DNA from: Chamaelirium japonicum
Taxonomy: Eukaryota > Streptophyta > Magnoliopsida > Liliales > Melanthiaceae
Assembly: GCA_947650365.1 (NCBI GenBank)
Contig: OX393549.1
Span: 92,405,081-92,469,080, forward strand
Direction of reading: 5' to 3'
Length of the DNA stretch: 64,000 nt
In this document: positions 22,871 to 48,600 of the stretch, in pieces
How positions within the stretch are numbered: position 1 is the first letter of the stretch
Layout: each line of letters opens with the position of its first letter
The notes under the pieces: generated by a model
Databases searched by the model: none
Told to the model about the DNA's origin: nothing
The model's input: the letters and a program-made list of their open reading frames with translations, nothing else
Position numbers and translations under genes: made by a program

Positions 22871-23889
22871 ATGAATAGTAAAATTTGTGATTATAATATT
22901 AGCGACAGATTTGTTGTTTAAAAGGAAGAAAAAGTCAATAAAGAAACTTGCTGTAAATGTATCTTTTCCGAAGGGATCTGATGCAAAACTATAGCTTTGT
23001 ATGTCCTTTCAAACCCCCCCCCCCCCCCCCCCTTTCCCTTCATAATAATAATGGCTACACAATTCCCACTAGTGCAAAAGTATTCGAGTTTGACAACACA
23101 ACACATAATGAGGCTCCAGACCCCAGGAGTAGACTAAAGAGAACATCAAAGCTAAATTCTTCAAGAGCAGAGGAAGAAGCTGGGGACCAACATCATCCTG
23201 ACAAAGTAAGCAGAGACCATGATGAAAAAAAGCTCATGCCAAACACAAGGGAACCTAGTGTGGGTGGCTCGAGTTGCTAGTCAATTTGCGGCGGTGTTTC
23301 CTTCATGAGCCAAAGAAAAAGACCAGATTGATCTTGGAATCAAACACACCAATAGAGTGGTGTTAGGCTACTAATTAACAACAAATTTAGCTCTCAGCCA
23401 CTAAGAGAGCAACGACAAAACTCACCACCTTGGCCACTACAGATGCTCAGCAAGCTATGAACATTCAGATGATATCACAAAGTCACAATAAGCCATGATA
23501 TCACAAAGTCACAGTAGGCCACAAAAAAACCATCACCAAGATATAGTCACCAAAAGCAACCCAAAATATATAAAAAGGTCTATACATGATATTGCCCACT
23601 CAACATCAAAATCAGAGAACTGGAAGGGCTCTAGTGAGTCGAAAAAGGCTGCAATATTGCAGACCCAGGAGTTTTCATCATCATCTATGAAACAAGATAC
23701 CTCTGGGCAAAATGTGAATGCCATGCCAAAATGAAGGTTCCTTACCAAAATAACCAACCAAAATATTGCAAGTCCCACCCAATGTGAAGTATTGTGAACC
23801 CCTATTGTCAGCCCTATACTTGTTTGGAGTCTTTAAAAAGGTTCTATATACCACCTGTGTGCTGTTAGAATGAGGATAGCAGGATCGTC
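22871..23889. other. Intergenic and probable 3' untranslated region of the helicase
   Basis: It contains a 16-bp C run at about 23017-23032. The roughly 300 bp before 23890 would be the 3' untranslated region of the minus-strand helicase. A plus-strand open stretch at 23040-23280 is not recognisable as protein. No RNA gene is seen. Confidence 0.45.
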
Positions 23890-36623
<12,734 letters not shown>

Positions 36624-37243
36624 CGGCAGAAAGAGATGAAGATGCAGAAGAAGAAGAAGAAGAAGAAAAACCCTATAACCTTTTTGTAAACGAAACGAGA
36701 TCGTACTCCAGCTCAACCCTTGAATCCCAAACCCAGAAACGGTACCACTGAACAACCCTAAATCGAGATCGAGCTCAACAGAACTCAAAGACCCATGGAT
36801 CCCAAGAACGAGAAAGCGTCACCAAAAATCCACGGAGCCGCAGTTCCAAACCCTAGATTCCTTCTTCGATCCCTGAAAGGCCTGAAGCTGTCCAACAAGC
36901 CGGGTGCTGCAAAGGACACAGAAACTCGCGTTATTTGCACGCAGGAGCCAACATAACCCTAGAATGCAGAAGAGAAAGGGCAGCAAACAGATGAGAAACA
37001 TCGCCCAAACCCTAACATTCCATTAAACGAAGAAAATCACCAGACGAGAAAGGGAATTCCCTTCTCCAAAGACGGAGCTCATAAACCCTAGGCTGGGCTT
37101 AGAGAGAGAGAGGGAGGGGTTTCAATTTCCAAACCAGAATGAGTTCTTTATGGGGAATGTGAAACGTCATCGAGGGCATTCTAGGAAATTGGAGCGCATT
37201 TGATTTCCCGGCGCTTGTGCGATGCGAGCGAGTTAGGTGGTGT
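36624..37243 (-). promoter_or_regulatory. Helicase 5' leader and promoter region
   Basis: On the transcribed strand the region runs from a CT-rich stretch near 37095 (CCCTCCCTCTCTCTCTC), through AAACCCTA-type words common near plant housekeeping promoters, to (CTT)n just before the start codon. TGTGTCCTTTGCAG ending at about 36912 is a good 3' splice site, so the leader may contain an intron. No TATA box is obvious. A Mutator-like MITE begins about 620 bp upstream of the ATG. Confidence 0.4.
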
Positions 37244-38187
37244 GGGGAAATTTTTCAGCACAACCGTTGTACCATACAACCACATGGACCACTGCTGCTA
37301 GAGCCTATCAACATATGGGACTTGCACGAGTTCCGAACCTGATCCGTCCAACCCGAACAATAAATAAACATGAGCAAAATTAGTTAAAAACTTGGACGAG
37401 TTTGGACTAAAAAAAATAAGCCCGGTTTCAATTTGGACGAGTTAGGACACCGTCTTTTTCAACCCGAGGAATCCGAGTAGACGAGCGCAATGCAGCAGTA
37501 GCATACATGCTTATAGGGTTACTATTGTTGATCCATCACCATAGCTATTCCAGAATGTGATGAAGGTTTTATAGAATTAGAGAGAGGTTTTGGCTGATTT
37601 CATTTTTTGTAGTGGAGGCTATTGCTGGTTAATAGAATAATTTATTTTTTTTCTCTTTGTTTTTGTTTAAAGAGACTAAGTATTTAGGTGTATTGTGATC
37701 AAATTTAACCCGTCCAATCCGATGATCCCGATCAATTTCTATTTTTTTGCAAATTGGGTAACCCGAGCAACCCAACATGAGTAAATACGGGTTGGGCTTC
37801 CACGGAGTCCCCAAGTTCTTTGGGCAAAACAGGTTAAGATGTGTGTAGGTCGAGTTGGGCAGAAACATACCCTTCAACCCGCCCAAGTCCAACCCTAGCT
37901 ATCCCCATATAGGGCTGCAAACGAATCAAGTATTTCATGAGCAGCTCACAAACAAGCTCGATAAAAAGCTCATCTAAGTTCATTCGGTCACTAGTTACGC
38001 CCAAATCTAAAGTTTAGGCTTGTTTAATAAACAAGCCAAGCTTAAGTAGACCAAAGCTCAGCTTAATTGGGCTCACTAACGTGCTTGTTTAGGGCTAGTG
38101 AGCAAGCTGTGAATGGGCTCATAAATGACTTGAATCACAGTGAGACCCACGGCTGTATGGTACAACGGTTGTGCTGAAGTTTTCCCC
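37244..38187. mobile_element. Mutator-like element with 43-bp terminal inverted repeats
   Basis: GGGGAAATTTTTCAGCACAA at the left pairs with TTGTGCTGAAGTTTTCCCC at the right, and the match runs on through CCGTTGTACCATACA for about 43 bp with few differences. Candidate flanks GTGGTGTGG and GTAGTGTGA agree at 7 of 9 positions. Inside are CCGACCC-like words and, at 37910-38131, a hAT-type fragment. No transposase is seen. It lies just upstream of the helicase promoter. Confidence 0.75.
37910..38131 (+). mobile_element. hAT-type MITE fragment, AAGCTTG/GAGCT-word family
   Basis: It begins TAGGGCTGCAAACGAA, a typical plant hAT-MITE start, and continues with GAGCAGCTCAC, AAGCTCG, CAAGCCAAGCTT words in both orientations. 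The matching right terminus is missing. It resembles 7890-8110 and sits inside the Mutator-like element. Confidence 0.5.
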
Positions 38188-38434
38188 GTAGTGTGAGTCC
38201 GTGAGCTGTCTGTTTGCTGGGCCTTTCTAAAAGGGGACATCATTGTACGGTTTAGATCAAATCAAACATTTGCTATCGAGCTTAATACTCGTAATAAAAT
38301 TTCTATCGGGGTGAAACGCGAATCCCCACTTGCCGATCAATTTTAGACCCGATTCCTCAACCGTATCCGGTCACTTCAGGTCCAGCCGGACGAATTGGGT
38401 CCGTGCTGCTCTTTGGAAGCCAGACCGAACACTG

Positions 38435-39700
38435 AACTTGGGTGGATGAAGCCGTATACAACTTCTATGCAGCTCATGGAGCCTATTACGTTGAGGGCTT
38501 ACATGTCATTTCGTGTTAAAGTGCAGCACATATTAGTGCTAGTGGGGCCCTCATTAAAAGTTTATGAGAATCCTTTGTAGTGGATGGCATGTTCTTTTGA
38601 TGACATATGTTCTTTTGGTGAGATGCGACCCACGTGATCCAGAAGAGCCGGGTTTATAGGTTGGAGCGTCACCCTCTCTCCCATTGGTCAGTTTCGAGGT
38701 CATGGTGAAATGACATACATGCCCTCAAAATGGATCGATGTGTGTGTGTGAGAGAGAGGGTGATGTTCCAACCCCTTTGAGGTAGGGCTGTGCAAAAACC
38801 GACCCGAACCGCCTAACCGAACCGAAACCGACCAAAATTTAACCGAAATAACCGAACCGAACATCAAACCGAACCGAAAACAAACCGAACCGACAAAACC
38901 GATTAAATCGGTTTCGGTTTCGGTTTCGGTTCCCGGGTATGAAACACCGAACCGAACCGAAAAAACCGACCCGACTTCTTAAATCATAAACACAACGGCC
39001 ATAATACTTTTGTTTCCAGTAAGTGCAAGTATGAAGTAATTATGTTAGATCTACAATGCTTCAAAAGAGTGAACGTCGGTTGATTTTGCTTTGAACTTTC
39101 ATTTTGGCACTATGTAAGAACATAATCATCCACTTATTTGTGATGAACTGACGATTAAGATTCAAAAGCCAAGGGTTCTAGCATAACTTATATTAACCGA
39201 AACCGAACTGAAACCGAACCGAAAACCGATCACACCGAACCGACAAAAACCGACCATTTCGGTTTCGGTTTTGATTTTTCGAAAACCGAAAAAAAATAAA
39301 ACCGACAAAACCGATACCGAAACCGACCGACAAAACCGACGCTCACCCCTACTTTGAGGTGGTTGGAACAAAATCGTTCTCGTCGGATTTAGGGGTGGAC
39401 CATCCCAAAAAAATCCTATCTAAACCCAAGTATTACAACATTTCTTTGACACCATCAAGGTATATAGTCTATGGAGTGTTCTTGATCGAATCTGACTGTG
39501 CACGCTTGATCTCGGTAAAAAAACTTAACGGACTTCATTGTATCCTGAAGACGATCTCTCATTCAACCCCGTTGCACTCGCTATATTTGATCAGAGGGGG
39601 AGAAATTCGTCTAAAAGACGGTGCCTTTTTCATGTCTTTAAACAATCAGGATCAATGTTAGTCCATTATTTTCAATATTAAAATTGGATAGTAGGACTTA
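38435..39700 (+). repeat. Dispersed repeat copy 1 (interrupted by a hAT MITE)
   Basis: Two modules are shared with 57454-58745 in the same orientation. Module one is 38435-38640 (CATGTCATTT.GTGTTAAA, GCAGCACA.ATTAGTGCT and ATGTTCTTTTGATGA.AT). Module two is about 39508-39700 (GATCTCTCATTCAAC, AAATTCGTCTAAAA and TCCATTATTTTCAAT). The middles of the two copies do not match. The family is unknown. Confidence 0.65.
38783..39351 (+). mobile_element. hAT-type MITE, CCGAAC-word family
   Basis: The element starts TAGGGCTGTGCAAAAACCG and ends CGCTCACCCCTA, and is flanked by a perfect 8-bp duplication CTTTGAGG (38775-38782 and 39352-39359). Both arms consist almost only of CCGAACCGAAACCG and CGGTTTCGGTTT words; the 230-bp centre is AT-rich. 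It has no coding capacity. It interrupts the dispersed repeat at 38435-39700. Confidence 0.94.
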
Positions 39701-39709
39701 CAAATGTGC

Positions 39710-42700
39710 TTTTATTAGCCAATTATTTTCAAAATAGTTCTACTTATAGATTTCCTAATCTTAAATTGCATGATATAATTAAGTATGAAGATATTAAATT
39801 TTTAAGAACTTATTCAAGCCTAGTTCCTTGATCCCTATTTTGGGAAATTTTGGTCATGAACCCATTCCTCCTATTAGGAAGGATAAATATCCTGACCTCT
39901 CTATCCTGGATGCTACTGAGGAAATAGAACATAGGAGGAGTAAAAGACCTAGAATTAATAAGAGCTTTGCCCACACTTTCTTGTCTATCTCGTTAAGGGG
40001 GATAGGTATGAATTTAGAGACAAAGTTGTGTTGCTTGAAAATGATGGGCATAAAACCCTCCTTGAAGCTGTGGCTTCTAGAGATGCTCTTTATGGAAGGA
40101 AGCCATCAATGATGAAATGAATTTCCTTTTGTCAAATCAAATTTGGGTTCTGTCAGACATACCACATGAATCAAAACCTATTGGATGCAAGTGGATTTTC
40201 AAGGAATATAAATTCTGATGGTTCCATAAATAATTTTAAGGCTTGATTAGATGCCAAAGCCTATAAGCAAAGGCAATACTTTGACTGCTTTGACACATAT
40301 GCTCATGTGGCTCGAATCTAAATAAATTGAGTTTTGATTTCTCTTGCTAGTATTCATGGGGGTGCAACTCGGACGAGTTGGGTCGGGTTGTGGGTCAACC
40401 GAAGCCCGACCCAAGTACTAGAACCCTCAATCTGAATCCCAACCCAATATTCAACCCAAGCCCAACTCAAGCAAAAATATCCTAACTTTGGTTCGTCTCG
40501 GATTAGCCCTAGTTGGTAGGATGGATCCGGTTGTGCGAGTTCAGGTATACATATTTCCAATGGTTGTTTACAATTTTAGTCTTTGAAAATAAAAAACTAA
40601 AAAAGAACTTATACTTGCTAAACATTACTATACTTTTTTTATTGCATTTCTATCCATACAATTTACTAGATCATCTTATAATATCTTTATTTGATAAACA
40701 ATAAGCAAATAAATAATATGGGACTAGGTGAAATGGATGGTTCTGATTGAGACCCACCCTCAACATGAGTACTCGGGATGGCTGTGATTTTTACCTATAT
40801 ATCATAGACATACATGAGTACTCGAGTTCAGGTTAGGCCGGGTTGCCCGACCCCTCAACTCGAGCCCGACCCGAATCCAACTCAGGTTGTGTTTTTTCAA
40901 CAATAAATCAACTCAAATCTCCAAATACATCCACCCAAACCAGCCAAAAACTCGGATTGGGTTGGATCTAACTCACCCAAGTTGCAACCCTAAGTATTCA
41001 CTAAAGCTATCCACCATATGGATGTAAGAACAACATTTCTAAAAAGTGATCTAGAATATGAAATTTATATAGAAGAACCCGGAGGTTTGTTTTACCAAGC
41101 CAAGAAAATAAAACGTGCAAATTAGTTAAATCTCTTTATGGCCTGAAACAAGCACCCATACAGTATGAGAACTTCGATAGAATTGTTCTATTTTTTAGCT
41201 TCAAAGTAGCTGATGCAGACAAATGTGTTTATTATAAGCATGATAATAATACAATTATAATTATTTGTTTATATATCGATAATATGCTTATCTTTGGCTC
41301 TAATTTTGCTTGTGTTGAGGAAATTAAGACTTCTCTATCATCTAAATTCGATATAAAGGGTCTAGGGAAGGCTAATGTGATCCTAGGAATTAAGATCCTA
41401 AGGAAAGAAAATAGATTGATATTATTAAAATATCATTATATTGAAAAGATGCTTAAAAGATATGGTCACTATGACCATAATCCAATCTCTACTTCTATGG
41501 ATCCAAATATCAAGTTGATAAAGAACATTGGTCGTTGTAAATCTCAACTTGAGTATGCCAATACTATGGGGAGTCTTGTGTGTACAATGAATTGCACAAG
41601 ACCAGACATAGCATATGCGGTAGGTATGTTATATAGATTCACTAGTAATCCAGATAAAGAACACTAGAAAGCAGTTTATTGAGATTTATGCTACTTGAAG
41701 AAGGCAATAAAATATGGATTACGATATGTAGGTTATCCCGTTGTATTAATTAAAGGGATACAACAATGCAAAATGGAATAATATAGATTCCAAATCCAGG
41801 TCTACTATTGGTTGGATTTTCACTTTAGCAAGTTTTACATGTACAATCTCTTGGGCATTCAAGAAACAGATTTGTATCGTCGACTCCACTATGCTACTAA
41901 TTCATTGCATTGACTAATGCACGTAAATAGACAGAGTAGCTTAGGAATTTACTAGTAGCCATCCTATTTTGGAAGAAGCCAACTCCTGCAATTATGATCA
42001 ACTGTGATAGTCAGTCAATTATTTATAAAGTGTAAGTAAGACTTATAATGAAAAGTCAAGACATATGAGGCTTAACACCAATTTTTTAGATAATTACTCA
42101 AGAAATGAGTAATTACTACTAGCTACATAGAGTCAAAGGCAAACCTAGAGTTCCTTTGACAAAAGGCTTGGCTAGAGAGATTGTCTTACAGACATCAAAA
42201 GGAATGGAGCTAAGATCAATATGCAAATCAATCATCTTTAATAGAAACCCAGATTACATCTTTAAATTATAGACCAAGTTCAATGGGTACAAACAATTTA
42301 AATGTGTGGTCTTAGCATGACACTAGATTTTATAGTTTAATATCTTAAACTAGTTCCAATGTCAGATTCTGCACGTTAGAGGTTAGAATAATATCCATAA
42401 TAATTTCTAAAAATGTGACTCACAAACTCAACTTAGAGGAATTACCTATAAGAGTATAGAAGTGGAGCCACTTCTTATAAATGAGTTGACCAAGTTCAAG
42501 AGCACTCTTGAAACAAGGGTATAGCACAAGGCCATGAATGTGCAAAGCATAGAGGAACACTTGAACCTACAGAATAAGTATGTGTCAAAACTTCGGCTTG
42601 TCTACAAAGGTCCTTGGTTCAAGACCCGATCACCATAGTACCCTGATGTAGCTTTGATTTGTGTATACTAATTGATAAGTTCACGTCCAAAAGACACTCA

Positions 42701-42865
42701 TCATATATGTATTTATTCAATTGATGATGTAATTTTTTTATTATCATTTTATTTAATTTAAAAATATGGGAGGATTGTTAAACATTTACAAATTGTATGT
42801 GCTGTAGAAACAATTTTAAATGAGTCATTTTCATTTTGTCCTTTTTATTCGTGTTTGTGTTGCTG
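39710..42865 (+). mobile_element. Ty1/Copia fossil (pol 3' half), interrupted
   Basis: The plus strand shows Copia signatures: a RRSKRPRI stretch typical of the region between integrase and reverse transcriptase, reverse-transcriptase words (SSKFDIKGLGKANVILGIKI), and the RNase H approach (CTRPDIAYAVGMLYRFTSNP). A purine tract near 42767 (ATGGGAGGA) precedes TGTTAAAC, as before a Copia 3' LTR. A hAT MITE sits inside. Only the pol 3' half is recognisable. It is broken in many places and looks old. Confidence 0.75.
40357..40992 (+). mobile_element. hAT-type MITE, CCCGACCC/CCCAACTC-word family
   Basis: The element starts TGGGGGTGCAACTCGG and ends CCAAGTTGCAACCCTA, with a perfect 8-bp duplication AGTATTCA at 40349-40356 and 40993-41000. 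Words GGGTTG, CCCGACCC and CCCAAC fill both arms. It has no coding capacity. It is nested in the Copia fossil. Confidence 0.93.
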
Positions 42866-43165
42866 AACTTGAGTGGAGAAATTAAAAGTGCACGAGAAAA
42901 GAAAGAGAGGAGCGATTTCAGGGCGACGGCAAGGGCTAGGGCAGCTGCGAGATATTCTGAGGGGATCGGAGGGGGTAGTGATGGGTGAGATTCCATTGGG
43001 TAGTTGGGATCTTGGGGATGCTCTTCTGGAGCATCCCCCGTCGCCGGATTGTCCGATGGATGATCCCTGGTCTTCACAACAGGGGCGAGGGGAGGAGCAC
43101 GGCAAGATATTTCGATGGGGACACCAAGGGGAGATTTGACACAAGATCAGCAAAATTGATCAGGT

Positions 43166-43868
43166 TTGTTCAAACGACAAGGGAGACAGCGGGTGTCTGA
43201 TGAGTATCTGGCATCCTTACCTCAAGTAATGAGCTCTTTTCATATTGTGGAAAAAGCTTGTGCACCCTGGTTGAATTCATTGGTTGGGAAATTCCTTGGT
43301 AAGGGGTTCCATCTTGAAGTGGTTACTCGGTTAATCCTAAAAATTTGACAAGTAGACCGCTCGGTGGAGGTAATTTTCCTTAACTATGGTTATTTCTTGT
43401 TTATGTTTAATAAAGTTGAAGATCTTATTCGTGTTTTAATGAGAGGTCCGTGGGTTCTTTATGGCCAAACTCTAGCATTAGAACTTTGGAAGCTTGGGTT
43501 TAGGCTGGCTCCAGGAGCACCTATCAAGGCAAATGTCTGGCTTAGAATGGTGGATTTGCCTTATTAATTATGGAATAAGGATATGTTGCTAGCCTTTGTC
43601 TTCGCTACGGGAAGACTTGTGGATGTAGATTTATTTACAGGCAATATTTTATCGTGAAAAATTCACTCGGGTATGAGTCGAGGTGGATACGTTAAAACCT
43701 CTTAAGCAAGGGCTATGGATTGATGGTGTACGGCCGAATGGAGAGTCGTTTTCATTTTAGCAAACTTTCCAATATGAAAGTCTTTCGATTTTCTGTAGTT
43801 GTGCTTGCATAGGTCACCTGTCTTCTGCGTGCTCTTTCAGACCTTCTTCTTCGTTTGAGAATAGTGGG
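43166..43868 (+). pseudogene. LINE ORF1 remnant (DUF4283-type and zinc knuckle)
   Basis: Stretches such as NYGYFLFMFNKVEDLIRVLM and GPWVLYGQTLALELW match the nucleic-acid-binding ORF1 domain of plant L1 elements, where the usual form is YFLFRF..EED...VL..GPW...G..L.L..W. Further on (about 43768-43850) F-YESLSIFCSCACIGHLSSAC fits a CCHC zinc knuckle. The frame changes and contains stops, so it is not functional. It ends where the Copia element begins. Confidence 0.7.
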
Positions 43869-45616
43869 CCTTATGGATCTATGATCCGGACAGAACGGAA
43901 CGATGATGAACCGCACGTGAATCGCAAGGGAAACTGTCAGATAGCACCTTGTCCTTTGCGATTTGAAGAATCCTCGAAATCCCGTCTCTGAGTGCAAGGA
44001 TTACGAGCCGACGGAGGAATCCGTTGCGAAGACGATGGCGAGCCGTGAGATTTCCTCCTTCTCTTTCTCTCTTCTTCCTTCTCCTTCATTCCTCTTTCTT
44101 CTCCCTTCTTCTTCCTCTCTTTTCCTTGGCCGAAACCACAAAGGAGGAGGCAAAAGGGGGGTTCAGATTTTTGGAGGAGAGGGGAAAGCTTAAGGCCGAC
44201 CCTCCCTCTCCCTATTCTCTTATAGGGCCAGTCTCCCATTGCTTCAAGAAAGCTAGGGCCGGCCCTAGATAGATTAGGATAGAGAGGGGCGGTTTTTAGG
44301 GATTCCAAGTGTCTATCGTGAAGCCTGGACGAAAACGCCCTTCACGAAAAGTGAAAAACTGAAAGAGAGACTGAGTGAGGTGCGCTACTCGGAATCGAGT
44401 TCCATCAGCGCCTATGAGCTCCTGGAATTATTCCGCTCATTCTAACATTCATATTCAATATGTTCTGAGCCATATTTTAGTATTTACCAAAATACCCCTA
44501 TGACCCGTAACACATGTGAATTAGGTTCTTAGGCTCCGGGCTTGCGCTCCATCGCGCTACTTCACATCCAACGTATCCAACTAGGTCAGGGAACAATTCA
44601 TATATGCAACGACAGGGTGGAACCTTCAGGGTTCGGGATCTCTAGCTCCAACCGGATCCCTGATTAACTGTTCCGGTGACACACCGAAAGTTTCGTTAAT
44701 CAGCCCTAATCCGATTAACCCGCGTAGCCACCCAGAGTGCGACGCGAGTTGAACTCTAGTGATCCTAAACTTATGTTACTCCCTCATAACCCTGGTCTCT
44801 ACTATACTCTGATAATCCTCAGTCCCTCCTGTTACTGGTGCCATGATTCGACTCGGGCGGTGGGGAGCACCGTTAGATCCCGATCGATCATCTGACTAGG
44901 GTTTGATGGCTTGTCATCTAGAACACCACACACCTTCCGGTGCTATGCCTAGCATCCGGAACGTCGTCAGTTATACTGACAACCACCAGTCCTTGGTTAA
45001 TTGTGTGGACAGATTGACTCATCAAAATGCACCCATCCAACACTGGACGTCGGATAACCTGTAGGGATTACATATCACTCAAGCGTCGGCCGGGTAACCC
45101 AATGTACCGTGGTATTGGACTATGGAAGGTATGCACACGTTGGCACATCAAAACACCACTCAACTGGTTGGACCAGTGTACATGGTCCCTCAGGGTTAAG
45201 GACATATTATCTATAGTAGTAAGACAGTTTATGCACCAGTGTCTGAATCACTGAACTGTGCACCGTCTTGGTTCCTGTTCAACACGATCATCGTGTTTGG
45301 TCAGGTGAATGGGAATCCCATGTTCCCGTGATGGAGACTTCACCACATCCTCTACCTGCCAACAGCTTGTTCTCGGTGAAGCGACCGGCATCACCTAAGC
45401 TGTGAACTTGTTCTAAGTCTACACAGAACTGGTCCACTGGGTCTCCCAAGCATGGATCCTCCATGCGCCTCAGTGGCCTACTGTATTCCCTAGGGTCCTT
45501 TTATTATATGAGTATTATCATATACTACAGTAGTATTCTAATTAAAGCAATAACCAAAGTCATCTTTATTAATGTTAATACAGAAAATCCACGCTAAGGA
45601 CACACGAGCTATAACA
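43869..45616 (-). repeat. 3' LTR of the Copia element
   Basis: It is the partner of the LTR at 51544-53497 in the same orientation. On the element-internal side it is preceded (minus strand) by a purine-rich tract, AAGTGGGAGA, at about 45626-45617. Confidence 0.88.
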
Positions 45617-48600
45617 ATCTCCCACTTGACCTAGCGGGGAACAACAGTCTTAACTCTCATAGCATCCACGTGCTTCTCAAAAGCCTTGGTCGGTAACGCC
45701 TTTGTGAAAGGGTCCGCCATGTTATCTGCAGACGCCACCTGAGTCACTGTAACCTCCCCTCACTTCTGCAAGTCCCGGATAATGTAGTATTTCCGCTCGA
45801 TATGCTTGCTCTTCTGGTAATATCTTGGCTCCTTGGATTATGCTACCGCTCCACTATTGTCACAGTAAAGGACAATAGGATCTTGAGCTCCCGGTACGCA
45901 TCCTAAGTCCATGAGGAACTTCTTGAGCCACACCGCCTCCTTAGCTGCTTCGCACGCCGCAATGTACTCAGCCTCTGTCGTCGAATCCGCGATACAATGC
46001 TGCTTCATGCTCCTCCAACTAACAGCTCCTCCTCCTAATGAAAATACAAACCCTGACATTGATCTCCTGGATTCCGGATCTGACGCAAAGTCAGAATCCG
46101 TATATCCAATCGGTATCAAATCCTGTGAAGAGTAAACTAACTCATAATCTCTCATCCTACGGAGATACTTGAGTTTACTTTTCACAGCAGTCCAGTGCCC
46201 TGGACCCGGATTTGACTGATACCTGCCCATCATGCTTACTGCATAGCATATATCTGGTCTCGTGCACTGCATAGCATACATCAGACTCCCTACAGCCGAA
46301 GCATAAGGTATCTTCTGCATCTCTGCCCTCTCCTCAGGAGTCTTAGAACCCTGATCCCTAGACAACTTCATTTCATGTCTGAATGGAACCAGTCCCTTCT
46401 TGGAGTTGTGCATACTGAATCTAACCAAGATAGTATCTATATAGGCTGACGGTGACAGCGAGAGAGTCTTGTTCTGGCGATCTCAAGTTACCTTGATCCC
46501 CAGAACATAACTCGCTTCACCCAGGTCTTTCATGTCAAATTGAGAGGATAACCACACCTTCACTGTAAACAATGTTTCAACATCGTTTCCAATGAGCAGG
46601 ATATCGTCTACGTAAAGCACTAGAAAAACTACTGCAGTCTTATCGCTCCTTTTATAAACACATGGTTCATCCACATTCTGCTCAAATCCATAAGACTGGA
46701 TAGCCTGATCAAAACGCATATTCCAACTTCTGGATGCTTGATTTAGTCCATAAATGGACCTTTGCAACTTGCACACCAGACTTTCCTGACCTTTGCGACA
46801 AAGCCTGGAGGCTGAGACATATAGATGTCTTTTTCCAAATCCCCGTTGAGGAATGCGGTCTTGACGTCCATTTGCCAGATCTCCCAATCATAATGGACTG
46901 CAATGGACAAGAGGATCCGGATAGACTTAAGCATAGCCACTGGCAAAAATGTTTCGTCATAGTCGATCCCTTCTCGCTGGGTATAACCCTTAGTGACTAG
47001 TCTAGCTTTGTAAGTCTCAACGGTACCATCCGGACCTCTTTTTCTTTTGTACACCCACTTACACCCAACAAGTTTAATGTTGTGAGGTGGTGTTATAAGT
47101 GTCCAGACCGAGTTTTGGGACATCGATGTCAGTTCTGCCTCCATGGCTTCCTGCCATGCTGCATGGTCAGAGGATACTATCGCTTCATCATAGTTCAGAT
47201 GATCATCCTCCTGAAACTCTGGATCCACCATAAAGGCTTCTCCAATGTATCTATCAGGAGCACTTGTGGTCCTCCCACTGCGACGAGCCTGCGGTGGTTC
47301 TATAGGAGTCGATTCTACAGTATTGTTTATCTTAGTGGTATCGGCTCCCACTATGTTTTTTGTCTGCGTACTCCTATCAGTACCAAACAATTCTTCAAGA
47401 ACTACTTTACTGGTGGGCTTATGGTCTATTAAATAATCCTGCTCCAGAAATATGGCATTCGTCAAGACGACAACCTTTCTATCCTCAGAATCTTAAAATA
47501 AACCACCCTTTGTCCCTTTTGGATACCCAACGAACATACATACCTTAGTTTTTGACTCCATCTTATCTCGCTTGTCCTTCCGCATATGTGCTGGACAACC
47601 CCAAATCCTAAAGTGCTGTAGGCTTGGCTTTCGCTTCAACCATAGCTCCCAAGGAGTTAGGGGTACTGACTTTGATGGAACAAAGTTCAAAGTATATGCT
47701 GCCGTCTCTAGGGCATATCCCAAAAAACTAGGTGGCAATGTTGCATAACTCATCATAGTCCGAACCATATATAACAAAGTTCGGTTTCTCCTCTCAGATA
47801 TACCGTTTTGTTGCGGTGTCCCTGGTGCAGTCAACTGGGATACGATCCCATGCTCACGCAGGTACCCAATAAATTCATCCGATAGGTATTTGCCTTCTCG
47901 ATCCGATCGAAGAGACTTGATACTTTTACCCGTCTGCTTTTCTGCTTCAGCTCTGAACTCCTTGAACTTATCAAAGGATTCAGACTTCCACAGCATTAGG
48001 TATATGTATCCAAACCTCGAGTTATCATCCGTGAAGGTGATGAAATACTCGAAGCCTCTATGGCACGGACACTTATGGGCCCACATATATCAGTGTGTAC
48101 CAACTCTAATACCTCCTTAGATCTGCTACCTTTGGCTTGGAAAGATCTTTCAGTCATCTTGCCTTCCAGGCAAGACTCACACGTCGGTAGGCTTTCTGAA
48201 ACATCTGGACTTAAGAGTCCTACCTTAACCAACTTGTAAATCCTGTCTGAGGCTATGTGTCCAAGCCTTAGACGCCAAAGGAGTGTTGGATTATCTGAGG
48301 GATTTTTCCTTTTAGATGAATTAACTACACAAGCTTCAGTTATGCTATCCTGCTTATGATTGGAGTTAATTACATAGAGACCATTCTGTATCTTTCCCTT
48401 ACAAACAAAGGAACCATTCAATTTAATTGACACACCAGAAGCATCAAACAAAACTGAAAAACCTTCATTATTCAATAAGGAAACAAAAATTAAATTTCAT
48501 CTCAAAGATGATACATAAAGTATGTCTCTAAGTAATAAACTTCTTCCATCAAGAAACTATAAGACGATATCTCCAACTGCTTCAACCTCTGCCACAGCCT

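Noticed and set aside
22957-23280. 107-residue plus-strand frame after the C run
   Set aside because: The second half looks moderately protein-like, but no family, start context or neighbouring exon supports it. It lies just beyond the 3' end of the helicase on the other strand.
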